Part shown: positions 52,936 through 61,140 of the stretch, piece after piece
Position numbering within the stretch: position 1 is the first letter of the stretch
How the letters are laid out: each line of letters opens with the position of its first letter
Source of the DNA: Halanaerobium sp.
Lineage (GTDB): Bacteria > Bacillota > Halanaerobiia > Halanaerobiales > Halanaerobiaceae
Assembly: GCA_018399955.1 (NCBI GenBank)
Contig: JAGYNO010000002.1
Coordinates: 1-64,000, forward strand
Length of the DNA: 64,000 nucleotides
Direction: 5' to 3'
Notes under the pieces: generated by a model
Seen by the model: the letters and a program-made list of their open reading frames with translations, nothing else
Told to the model about the DNA's origin: nothing
Databases searched by the model: none
Made by a program: the position numbers and the translations under genes

Positions 52936-55900
52936 TCATAATATAGATCTAAGCAAAATTTGTAAAACACCAAAAATTCCGCCAAACCAACCATACTGCT
53001 TTAAATGAGCAAAATATTTTCCTGCAAAACTATCAAATACTGCCTCTATTTCAGCCGGATCCATAGCCTGAACTTCATCAGCAGTTAATTCTTTTAGATT
53101 TAAACTAGCAAGCATCTCTTCTGAATTAACTTTAAGACTATCTATACCACTTTCTATAATTAATCTCAACAGTTCTTCAAGACCCTCAGTATCCATCTCT
53201 TCATCTAGATGATTAGCCAGACAAATAATTTCTTCTTCTAAAATATTTTTAGTATTAGTTTCTAACTTTTTATCTCCTAATAAAATATTTAAATTATTAA
53301 AGACTTTATCTAGATGATCAGCATTAATAAAATCTTCATCTGTAAAATTAAGTTCTTCAATAAAAAAACTAAGCCTTTTATTTAACTCTTCAAGATTATT
53401 GGTTTTTAAAATATATTTCAGTTCTCTACTTAACTTTTTATCATTGACTAATTTTTTCATTTCCAGCAGAATATTAAGCTTCTGTTCTAAAGTTAAATGT
53501 GCTCTAATAAAATCTTCTAGTTTTTTTTCAAAAATACTTAAATGTAATCTGAAAAGCTCATTATTCTCTTCATTTAAAAGCAAATTAATAATTTTTCCAA
53601 TTTCTTTTTCACTTAGATAAATGACTTTGTTAATTAACTTTTTCCCTTTTTCAGAGTGAAGAAAATCAGCTGATGTTTTTGCAATGACTTTGTTTTCTAA
53701 ACTCTCAATCTCTAGTTTTTGAAGTTCAAGTACAAAACTGTCAAGTTCTTCAATAAGTGCTGAATCTTTATGCTCAAAAAATTCAGGAAGTTTTTCATCG
53801 AAAATCCTTTTGACAACTACATCTACAAATTCATCTAAATCAGCCATAAATAATGCACCAGAAATTAATGTGTTTTTAAGAATTCCACCCTTTTTTTCTT
53901 TTTCTTCTTCTAAAAGTTCATCTTTCTTAAAATTAACTTTTTTTGCTGTTATTTCTTCTTGAGAATAAAGCCAATCTTTAATAAGCTTTAAAATATTATT
54001 TTCATTTTCTCTAAATAAGTTAACTGCACTATCTTTGATATTAAAATCAACATTTTTGTTGAATATAAATGGTATAAGCTGTTTAAAGACAGGAAAAAGA
54101 CTTCTATCCTGAATTATCTTTTTAAAACGAGCTGAACTAAGATTAAGACTATAATCTCCAGCTGCCAGACTGCTTAAAGTTCCAATATCAGCTGAATTAA
54201 ATGGATTTTTATCTGGGAAATTAATATTAAATCCCTTTTCTTCCAGTAATCGTAAAATTTCTTTATTATAATCAACTTTCTCTAAATTCTTTTTTATTAT
54301 CTTTTGTAGAAAAAATTTACTCTTAGCATTAATTAATTCAAGCTTTTTAGAATCTAGTGAAGCAATACTATTTTTAGTTAAATCATAAAGCATTTCAACA
54401 GTCAGCTGTTCGTTGTCCTTTAGGAGCTTAAATATAAAATTAAAGTCATCTTTTTTACAAAAATCAAGAGATTTCTTTATTATCTCTTCTCTATTCTCTT
54501 CTATTAATTCAGATGCAGAATTAGCTTTAAGAAGTTCTTTTTCAACAAAATCACCCATGGAAAGTGCAAATCTACCTTTGTTTTTTGCCACAACTCCCGG
54601 TGTAAAAGGCAGCTTTATCGAAGCAGCACGCTTTTCTTGATAAGGATTGAAAATCATCCAGATAGCCAAAACATTTGTCAGCCAGCCTACACCACCATAT
54701 AATAATGCAAAACTGAAATACTTTAACAAGATAGGATCAGCTGAATTAAAAAATACTTCAGCTCCACTAATACTAAAAACCAATCCAGCTGCTGCACCTA
54801 ATAATGCACCGAGATAAGTAATCGGTTTTAATTCTCTCCCCATAAAATCTTCAATAGCATTCTGAACTTCCTTGTCAGAGAGCCTGTTTAGATTTGCAGA
54901 AGCTGCCTGAGCAATTCTACCCTCTAAGATCTCTGGAAGATTACTGTATAAAAATGTGGAAATAAAATCTGTTAAGTTAATTACATTCCTCTGGTTATTG
55001 TGGAATATTTTGTATATATCTTCAATCTTTTTCTCAGAAAAATATTTTTGAGTTTTAATAAATTCAGCTGCTGTACTTTCTGATATTTCTTGTTTATTAT
55101 CTTTTAGATAAGCAGAAATCAGTTCTAAAGAATTATTATTAAGATGATCAAATATATAATTTCTTATTTCTATATTATTTTTCAGCAGTGATATTAAATA
55201 TTCAGACAGCATTTTTGAAACTTTTGCTTTATTTTTATCATCTAATATTTGATTAACAGTCATATTAAAAGAATAATTGCTAATAATATTTAATATTTCT
55301 GGATCTTTTAAACTATTTCTGACGAATTTAAAAAGAACATTATAAGCGCTTTCTTTAAACTTAGTGCCTGTAATAATATCTTCCGAAACAACATCTAGTA
55401 GTGCTAAAGAGCGGTTATTCTTTAATAGATCTATAATAATATCTGTAGTTTGAGCTGAAATCTTATCTGAATTAAAATATGAACTTAAAAATGAAAATTG
55501 GATTTTTTTTAATCTATCTGCTGTATCTGAAAGCAGATTATTATCATTTTTAAAATATTTATTGAGATAATTAACAATTAAATCAGCAGGTTTCCCATAT
55601 TCATCAATATTTTCTTTATATTTATTGTAAATACCTGCCCTGCTCATACCCTTAAAACCACTGCTCTTTTCAATTTCTTCTTCAACTGCAGAAAAAATAA
55701 AAGAATTTATTTCTTCTTTGTTTTTTAAAATGAATTCCGAAATCTGTCTTTTAATAATTCCCAAACTGTTATCAATGTCTGAATTAAGGTGGGATTTTAT
55801 TTCGTCATTAAGCAAATCATCTACTACTAAATTTGAATTATTCATCTCTATTTTTAGATTTATAATAATTTCTTTAATAAGGTTTTTAAATTGATTATCT

Positions 55901-56685
55901 TCAAAAAAAGTCTCTAATTCTTTTTCGCCTTTTAGTATGTCATCAATTCTAATTTTTTTAAGCTCAGTATAGACAGTTGACATAAAATCATCTAAATTGA
56001 TAATCGATTTCAAATCATTTTTTAGCTTTTCTTCTTTTGTTAAACTCAATTCTTTTTCTAATTTTAGTTTTTTTGTTAATTTTTTTAAGAAATTATCTAA
56101 ATCAGCCTGTGCTTCTTGACTTAATAAAGCAGATAATTTAATTTCTCCAATTTCTTTAAAAAGATTAAAAAATAAGTTCTTGAATATTTTCTTATTATCT
56201 GCTTCTGATAAAAGATAAAAATATAAATTGTCAATTATAGATCTTAAATCTGCTTCTCCAATAAAATCTTCTAAAATATAATCCTTATCTAAATCACTCA
56301 AAAACTTATGGAACAATAGTGGTAGTCTATCTGCAAGATAACTGCTTAAAGCTGCATAATTATGCTCCCAGCCGCTAAAATCAGACAGTTTTTTAGTGCT
56401 GCTTCTTTTAAATAAATAGATACCAATAAAATCAGAAGCTGTTTTATTCAGACTTTCTCTGAATTCTTTTTTGTTAAACTCTTCTTTGAGAGTCTGATGA
56501 TTAATAATATCTTTCTCAACCAGCTCAGAGATGCTTCTGATAAATTCTGACTTTGTCTTAATTACTACTCCCCCAAATGGACCATATTCCTTAAAAATCA
56601 TATTTAATGCAAGATTATTTGTTAAATAGCCTGTAACTGCCCCTGTTGCTGCTGATGATAGTAGCGCTGTTAAATCTAAAACCAT
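52936..56685 (-). CDS. Giant tandem DUF445 membrane protein
   Basis: 1249 residues, about three times a normal DUF445 protein. The first unit starts at the N-terminus: a membrane helix with GAVTGYLTNNLALNMIFKEYGP and then SEFIRSISELVEKDI. A central pair of helices (about 620-690) repeats it as GGVGWLTNVLAIWMIFNPYQEK, LPFTPGVVAKNKGRFALSMGDFVEKEL. A last hydrophobic helix (WFGGIFGVLQILL) ends the chain. Between these lie long charged helical, probably coiled, stretches rich in Lys, Asp, Glu and Leu. DUF445 (YheB-like) function is unknown. ATG 56685 follows AGGTGG. It overlaps the corA stop by 10 bases, so the two are coupled. Confidence 0.85.
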   Translation of the reverse strand: MVLDLTALLSSAATGAVTGYLTNNLALNMIFKEYGPFGGVVIKTKSEFIRSISELVEKDIINHQTLKEEFNKKEFRESLNKTASDFIGIYLFKRSSTKKLSDFSGWEHNYAALSSYLADRLPLLFHKFLSDLDKDYILEDFIGEADLRSIIDNLYFYLLSEADNKKIFKNLFFNLFKEIGEIKLSALLSQEAQADLDNFLKKLTKKLKLEKELSLTKEEKLKNDLKSIINLDDFMSTVYTELKKIRIDDILKGEKELETFFEDNQFKNLIKEIIINLKIEMNNSNLVVDDLLNDEIKSHLNSDIDNSLGIIKRQISEFILKNKEEINSFIFSAVEEEIEKSSGFKGMSRAGIYNKYKENIDEYGKPADLIVNYLNKYFKNDNNLLSDTADRLKKIQFSFLSSYFNSDKISAQTTDIIIDLLKNNRSLALLDVVSEDIITGTKFKESAYNVLFKFVRNSLKDPEILNIISNYSFNMTVNQILDDKNKAKVSKMLSEYLISLLKNNIEIRNYIFDHLNNNSLELISAYLKDNKQEISESTAAEFIKTQKYFSEKKIEDIYKIFHNNQRNVINLTDFISTFLYSNLPEILEGRIAQAASANLNRLSDKEVQNAIEDFMGRELKPITYLGALLGAAAGLVFSISGAEVFFNSADPILLKYFSFALLYGGVGWLTNVLAIWMIFNPYQEKRAASIKLPFTPGVVAKNKGRFALSMGDFVEKELLKANSASELIEENREEIIKKSLDFCKKDDFNFIFKLLKDNEQLTVEMLYDLTKNSIASLDSKKLELINAKSKFFLQKIIKKNLEKVDYNKEILRLLEEKGFNINFPDKNPFNSADIGTLSSLAAGDYSLNLSSARFKKIIQDRSLFPVFKQLIPFIFNKNVDFNIKDSAVNLFRENENNILKLIKDWLYSQEEITAKKVNFKKDELLEEEKEKKGGILKNTLISGALFMADLDEFVDVVVKRIFDEKLPEFFEHKDSALIEELDSFVLELQKLEIESLENKVIAKTSADFLHSEKGKKLINKVIYLSEKEIGKIINLLLNEENNELFRLHLSIFEKKLEDFIRAHLTLEQKLNILLEMKKLVNDKKLSRELKYILKTNNLEELNKRLSFFIEELNFTDEDFINADHLDKVFNNLNILLGDKKLETNTKNILEEEIICLANHLDEEMDTEGLEELLRLIIESGIDSLKVNSEEMLASLNLKELTADEVQAMDPAEIEAVFDSFAGKYFAHLKQYGWFGGIFGVLQILLRSIL

Positions 56686-57728
56686 TTTTTCCACCTAAAG
56701 TAAATAAGCTGTAAAACAGCAATGATCAGCATGAATATCATAACTGCAGGGTAGGCTAATTGATTATCCAATTCAGGCATATATTGAAAATTCATACCAT
56801 AAATTCCAGCAATAAAAGTTAGGGGAATAAATATAGTTGCAATAATAGTTAAAACTTTCATAACTTCATTCATTTTATTGCTTTTGTTGGACAGATAAAC
56901 ATCAAGCATCGAAGAAAGCATATCTCTGATAACTTCAATTTCATCCATTAGCTGAACAACATGATCATAAACATCTCTTAAATAATAGTCTGTTTCTTTA
57001 TTAATAAGATTAAAATCTATTCTGTAGAGGCTGCTGAAAACACTGTTTAAAGGCCAAATATTTTTTCGCAAAAATATAATCTCCTGTTTTAGTGATTGGA
57101 TTAATTCTAAAGTTTCCGGTCCAGCTTTTTCAGAAACTACATTTCTGTCTATTTCTTCAAGCTGTTCTTCTGTTTTCTCTAAAATCTTAAAATAATTATC
57201 AACAACAGCATCTAATAATGAATAGAGTAAATAATCTGATCCTCTCTTTCTAATCTGTCCCTTACCCTCTTCTATTCTTCTTCTGATAGGATCAAAATCA
57301 TCTCCTTCAGCTTCCTGAAAAGTAATAACAACGTTTTCAGTTAAAATAAGACTAACCTGTTCAGATTGTATATAATCTCCATTATAACTTAAAATATCAA
57401 TAATTGTAATTAAATAATTTTCAAATTCTTCTTTTTTTGGCCGCTGTCTAGTATTTGTAATGTCTTCTAATGTTAGAGGATGAAGATCTAAAAGTTTCCC
57501 GACTTTTTTTATAACCTCAACATCCCTAATACCCGTTATATTTATCCAGCTGACATAGTTTTTATCGTGAAGAAATTCTTCGCTTATTATTTTAATCTTT
57601 TTTCTTATATAATTATCAGAATTATATCTTATTAGTTCAATTTCTGATTCCCCATTTTTTTCAACTCCATGCAGATCTCCAGGAGTATGTCCAATTTCAC
57701 TTGATTTAATCCGAGAAAATCTTCTCAT
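56676..57728 (-). CDS. corA: CorA-type Mg2+/Co2+ channel
   Basis: 350 residues. Large cytoplasmic N-terminal domain (WINITGIRDVEVIKKVGKLLDLHPLTLEDI), long stalk helix, two C-terminal membrane helices. The selectivity signature YGMNF lies near residue 309 at the end of TM1, followed by the MPEL loop. Homopentameric channel for Mg2+ or Co2+. AAGGAGG precedes the ATG. The DnaA-box cluster lies in its promoter region. Confidence 0.93.
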   Translation of the reverse strand: MRRFSRIKSSEIGHTPGDLHGVEKNGESEIELIRYNSDNYIRKKIKIISEEFLHDKNYVSWINITGIRDVEVIKKVGKLLDLHPLTLEDITNTRQRPKKEEFENYLITIIDILSYNGDYIQSEQVSLILTENVVITFQEAEGDDFDPIRRRIEEGKGQIRKRGSDYLLYSLLDAVVDNYFKILEKTEEQLEEIDRNVVSEKAGPETLELIQSLKQEIIFLRKNIWPLNSVFSSLYRIDFNLINKETDYYLRDVYDHVVQLMDEIEVIRDMLSSMLDVYLSNKSNKMNEVMKVLTIIATIFIPLTFIAGIYGMNFQYMPELDNQLAYPAVMIFMLIIAVLQLIYFRWKKWF

Positions 57729-57816
57729 CTGCTGACCTCCTTTGCAAGAATAATGACTTAGAAAATTTTAACAAATATCAAATATTAACAGAGATTTTTA
57801 ATGATAATCATTTTCA

Positions 57817-57960
57817 ATATCCACAATTTGTGGATAAGTTGTTGGTAAGTATACGATTTAATCCACAATAATTGTTAATTATATGTTAACAACTGTGGAT
57901 AAAACACCTGTTTTGTGGGTAAGTTGTGGATAAGTTGGTATGAAACCCGAGTTATCCACT
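57817..57960. other. Cluster of seven DnaA boxes
   Basis: Within 144 bases: perfect TTATCCACA boxes (minus strand) at 57829-57837, 57894-57902 and 57925-57933. One-mismatch boxes lie at 57817-57825, 57859-57867, 57914-57922 and 57952-57960. An AT-rich palindromic stretch (TTGTTAA...TTAACAA, 57872-57892) lies in the middle. This density is like an origin or a DnaA-titration locus. No dnaA, dnaN, gyrB or rpmH is in the window. Confidence 0.85.
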
Positions 57961-57965
57961 ATTTT

Positions 57966-59807
57966 TTATTTTCTTTTGAGCATCTCCAAAAATTGCTCTG
58001 TCAAAACAGGGTCAAAAACTATTCCCTTATATTTTTCAAATTCTAAGCTGATTTCTTCATCACTTAATTTAGCAAAATAATATTTATCTTTGCAAAAAGG
58101 ATAAAATAAATTTGAGTTCAACATATAATAAAAATTTATAACTCTGAACAATCTAGCAAGATATGGGATATCTTCTCCTTGAAGACCATCAGGATATCCA
58201 CTCCCATCAAAATGTTCATGCTGATGATATAGCAAATTATAAAGACTGCTTAAATCATGATATTCAGCAGCAAAAGCCGCTGATTTTTCTACATATGTTA
58301 AATATTGTAGCCAGTCTTCTTTGTTTAATTTTTTACCTTTCTTTAATATTTGTGAATCTACAGAAATTTTACCTATATCATATAATTTAGACAGTAAAAT
58401 TAGTTGTTTTTTTTCTTTATCTTTAATTTCAAAAAAATCTATTGTTTTTTTAGTCAAGTCTATTAAACTGCTTCGATGTTGAGCAGAATTAAAACTACAA
58501 TTTTTCAATTTACTTATTAAACTATTGAAAAAAACACTATTTGAACTAAATTTATTCTCATATTTGTTAGCAGCTAGCTTTCCATTAATATAATCGTAAT
58601 AATTTATTATATTAACTTTCTTATCCATAAGCTCAAAGAACTGAGAACTGAAATCAAATCCAAGAGAATCAATAGTGAGCGTTTCACATTTATTTATCAA
58701 TTCTTTAAAATTATTTGCTGCTTCATTTTTTTTAGTCTGCATAATTACGGCAAATCTACTTTCTCCTATTCTAGCTAAAAAACTATCTCTACCAGCTGTA
58801 TAATTTAACAATTTAACCACTTTGCTTAAGAGATTATCTGCTTTTCTAAGACCAAATATATTTTTATAAATATTATAAGAGTCAAGCTCCAGTAAAATAA
58901 TAAATATAGGCAGTTCTCCTTTATTATTTAGATAACTCAGTCTCTCAATAAAATAATCTCTAGTAAATAACCTAGTTTTTTTGTCATGCTTTTTTTGGTG
59001 TTCAAGTTCTTCTTCTTTTTTATAATATTCTGTAATGTCTAAAGAAGTACCTATAATTTTAATTACTTTACCATTTTCTATGATTGGATAAAGACTAGTT
59101 TCTGCTACAATATCATCAGATTTTAATGAGATTTTTTCTCTATATTTTAATTTTCTTTTCTCTTTTATACATTTTAAATATTTTTTTGAAAACTTAGCAC
59201 CTAATTCTTCACCATAAAGCTCTGCAGGTGTTTTACCCTCAACTTGATCACTTTTTAAAGAAGTTCTCTGCTGATTTGTTTTGTTTATCCTTCTATAATA
59301 AACATTATTTTCTTTATCAACATCAAGCAGAAAAATTGCATCATGTGTATAATCAATTATCTCTCTATAATCTTTTAATTTTCTTTTTTCTTCTTCAATA
59401 TTTTCTTTAAGCTTCTGCTGTTTTACTGAAGTCATAAAAAGAGAATTCAAAAATGTATTACTTGTTGTGATTTTACTTAATACCGCACTTAAATTATTAA
59501 CCCTATGTTCTGCAAGATGCAGTTCATCACCATTTTCACAAATTAAAATGGAATTTACTTTCGAAAATTTCTTTTCAGCAAGTAAAATTACATCCACTCC
59601 ACTAAATGTACCTGATACTGAGTTTTCACAAATAAGGATATCAATATCATCATTTTCATAAAGATAATTAACCGCTTTATCACTATTGTTAAATTCTGCT
59701 GATATTGAAAATCTATAATAATTTTGTGTATTATTTGCGATATTAAGATAAGCCTTTATTTTAGCTTTCTCTATTAGGTCATTAATTATTAGTACTATTT
59801 TAAGCAT
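57966..59807 (-). CDS. PAS-GGDEF-HD-GYP signalling protein, degenerate
   Basis: 613 residues, cytoplasmic. Residues 1-125 resemble a receiver domain without a clear phospho-acceptor set. A helix leads to a PAS domain (about 150-270: IIDYTHDAIFLLDVD, GTSLDITEYYKKEEEL). A GGDEF domain follows (about 285-400), but its active-site loop reads IGESRF instead of GGDEF. The HD-GYP domain (about 430-610) keeps HFDGSGYPDGLQGEDIPYLARLFRV but has YDIGK where HDIGK is expected. Both cyclic-di-GMP activities are probably impaired, so it may act as a sensor or binder. ATG 59807 follows GAGGTG. Confidence 0.82.
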   Translation of the reverse strand: MLKIVLIINDLIEKAKIKAYLNIANNTQNYYRFSISAEFNNSDKAVNYLYENDDIDILICENSVSGTFSGVDVILLAEKKFSKVNSILICENGDELHLAEHRVNNLSAVLSKITTSNTFLNSLFMTSVKQQKLKENIEEEKRKLKDYREIIDYTHDAIFLLDVDKENNVYYRRINKTNQQRTSLKSDQVEGKTPAELYGEELGAKFSKKYLKCIKEKRKLKYREKISLKSDDIVAETSLYPIIENGKVIKIIGTSLDITEYYKKEEELEHQKKHDKKTRLFTRDYFIERLSYLNNKGELPIFIILLELDSYNIYKNIFGLRKADNLLSKVVKLLNYTAGRDSFLARIGESRFAVIMQTKKNEAANNFKELINKCETLTIDSLGFDFSSQFFELMDKKVNIINYYDYINGKLAANKYENKFSSNSVFFNSLISKLKNCSFNSAQHRSSLIDLTKKTIDFFEIKDKEKKQLILLSKLYDIGKISVDSQILKKGKKLNKEDWLQYLTYVEKSAAFAAEYHDLSSLYNLLYHQHEHFDGSGYPDGLQGEDIPYLARLFRVINFYYMLNSNLFYPFCKDKYYFAKLSDEEISLEFEKYKGIVFDPVLTEQFLEMLKRK

Positions 59808-59845
59808 AAAAAAGCTCACCTCAAAATTAGCTTAGTATTTTAAAA

Positions 59846-60727
59846 TTAATCAATACAATTCGGATCTACATGAACCAGAACATCTTTCACATCATCTTCA
59901 CTCATTATAATGGTTTTTTTTACCTGTACTGCGATATTATGACCTTCTTTTACAGTCAATTTACCATCAACTGCTATTTTTAAATCTACAATATATCGAG
60001 GCCCATAACTCCTCAATTTTATATCATGAATATCTACTACTCCTTTTATATCTTTTGCAAGATAACAGATATTATCAACTTTTTCTTTTTCCGGTCTCCC
60101 GTCCATTAATTCATAAGAAGTATCTCTTAAAATCTCATAACCTACTTTTAGTATTAAAAATGCCACAGCTAATCCTGCAATTGGATCAAGTATTCTCAAT
60201 CCTAATTTTGCTCCACCAATACCAATCAGAGCTGCTACTGAAGAAAATGCATCTGATCTGTGGTGATGGGCATCAGCAATTAAACCTCTGCTGTTAATTT
60301 TTTCACCGATTTTTATAGTATAACGATAGAGAACTTCTTTAACTACTATAGAAATAAAGGCTGCTGCTAAGGCAGCAGATCCAGGTTCAGCAATTTCCCC
60401 ACTGATAAGAGTTTCAACCGCATCTTTAGCTAAAAAAGCTGAAGTTAAAATTAATATAACTGCAAGAATGTTGGTACCAAGTGCTTCTGCTTTTTCGTGA
60501 CCATAAGGATGGTTTTTATCAGCTGGAGTTTCGGAAAAACGAATACTAAGCATAACTATTATGGTTGATGCCATATCTGATACTGAATGAAAACCATCTG
60601 CAACTAGAGCAGTACTGCTTGATAAAATACCAATTGTTATTTTTATGATCGCCAATAATACATTTGCAATCAGGCTTATAATAGAAATTCTTGTCCCCTC
60701 TTTAGAACGCTTTTTCTTGTTGTCCAT
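59846..60727 (-). CDS. Cation diffusion facilitator (CDF) efflux protein
   Basis: 293 residues. Six membrane helices, then a C-terminal cytoplasmic metal-sensing domain. Site A ligands: LVADGFHSVSD (TM2) and HHHRSDAFSS (TM5). HPYGHEKAEALG marks the loop between TM2 and TM3. The C-terminal part has VVDIHDIKLRSYGPRYIVDLKIAVD. It exports Zn2+, Fe2+ or Mn2+ in exchange for protons; the Asp/His pattern does not settle the metal. ATG 60727 follows GAGGTGAG. Confidence 0.9.
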   Translation of the reverse strand: MDNKKKRSKEGTRISIISLIANVLLAIIKITIGILSSSTALVADGFHSVSDMASTIIVMLSIRFSETPADKNHPYGHEKAEALGTNILAVILILTSAFLAKDAVETLISGEIAEPGSAALAAAFISIVVKEVLYRYTIKIGEKINSRGLIADAHHHRSDAFSSVAALIGIGGAKLGLRILDPIAGLAVAFLILKVGYEILRDTSYELMDGRPEKEKVDNICYLAKDIKGVVDIHDIKLRSYGPRYIVDLKIAVDGKLTVKEGHNIAVQVKKTIIMSEDDVKDVLVHVDPNCID

Positions 60728-60831
60728 CAAATCTCACCTCTATATATTTGAAATATAAAATTATTATTCATTTAAATACTTAAATTTCTACAGTTAATTT
60801 TAGTATATCAATTAAGGCAAATAATAGCAAT

Positions 60832-60866
60832 AAAAAAGAGGACCTCATTGACTGCAGTCCTCTTAA
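60832..60866 (-). terminator. Terminator of the feo operon
   Basis: AAGAGGAC/GTCCTCTT stem followed by TTTT on the minus strand, about 85 bases after the small Cys-rich gene. Nothing else recognisable is seen between 60731 and 60951. Confidence 0.88.
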
Positions 60867-60951
60867 CTACTAAGTTAATTTTAAGTTGTGAACTTTCTAA
60901 ACTCAAATAAGTGTGAACTTATCTACAAAAACCAAACTGAACAACAAAAAT

Positions 60952-61131
60952 TTAATTAGGCTGTTTTTCAACTGTTTCTTCGCTTACAATACTGCAGCTG
61001 CAGCTGTATTTATCTGATTTACTGTAAGGACAGCCAATACATTTAGCTCCTTTTTTCTTTTCTATAATAAGCTTGGCTGCTGCACCGGATATGATTAAAA
61101 GGATAACTAAAGCAACAATTAAATTTGTCAT
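60952..61131 (-). CDS. FeoB-associated Cys-rich membrane protein
   Basis: 59 residues. One N-terminal membrane helix (LIVALVILLIISGAAAKLII), then KCIGCPYS and YSCSCS, the Cys pattern of the FeoB-associated family. GGAGG lies between the feoB stop and its ATG, 9 bases apart, so the two are cotranscribed. Proposed to bind iron or sense redox state at the FeoB channel. Confidence 0.87.
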   Translation of the reverse strand: MTNLIVALVILLIISGAAAKLIIEKKKGAKCIGCPYSKSDKYSCSCSIVSEETVEKQPN

Positions 61132-61140
61132 AGCTGCCTC

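Noticed and set aside
57872-57892. Rex operator inside the DnaA cluster (TTGTTAA and TTAACAA arms)
   Set aside because: The spacer is 7 bases instead of the 4 needed in the Rex consensus.
57817-57960. Calling the DnaA-box cluster the chromosomal origin
   Set aside because: No dnaA, dnaN, recF, gyrB or rpmH nearby, and gene orientation does not switch across it. Kept as a DnaA-binding locus of unknown role.
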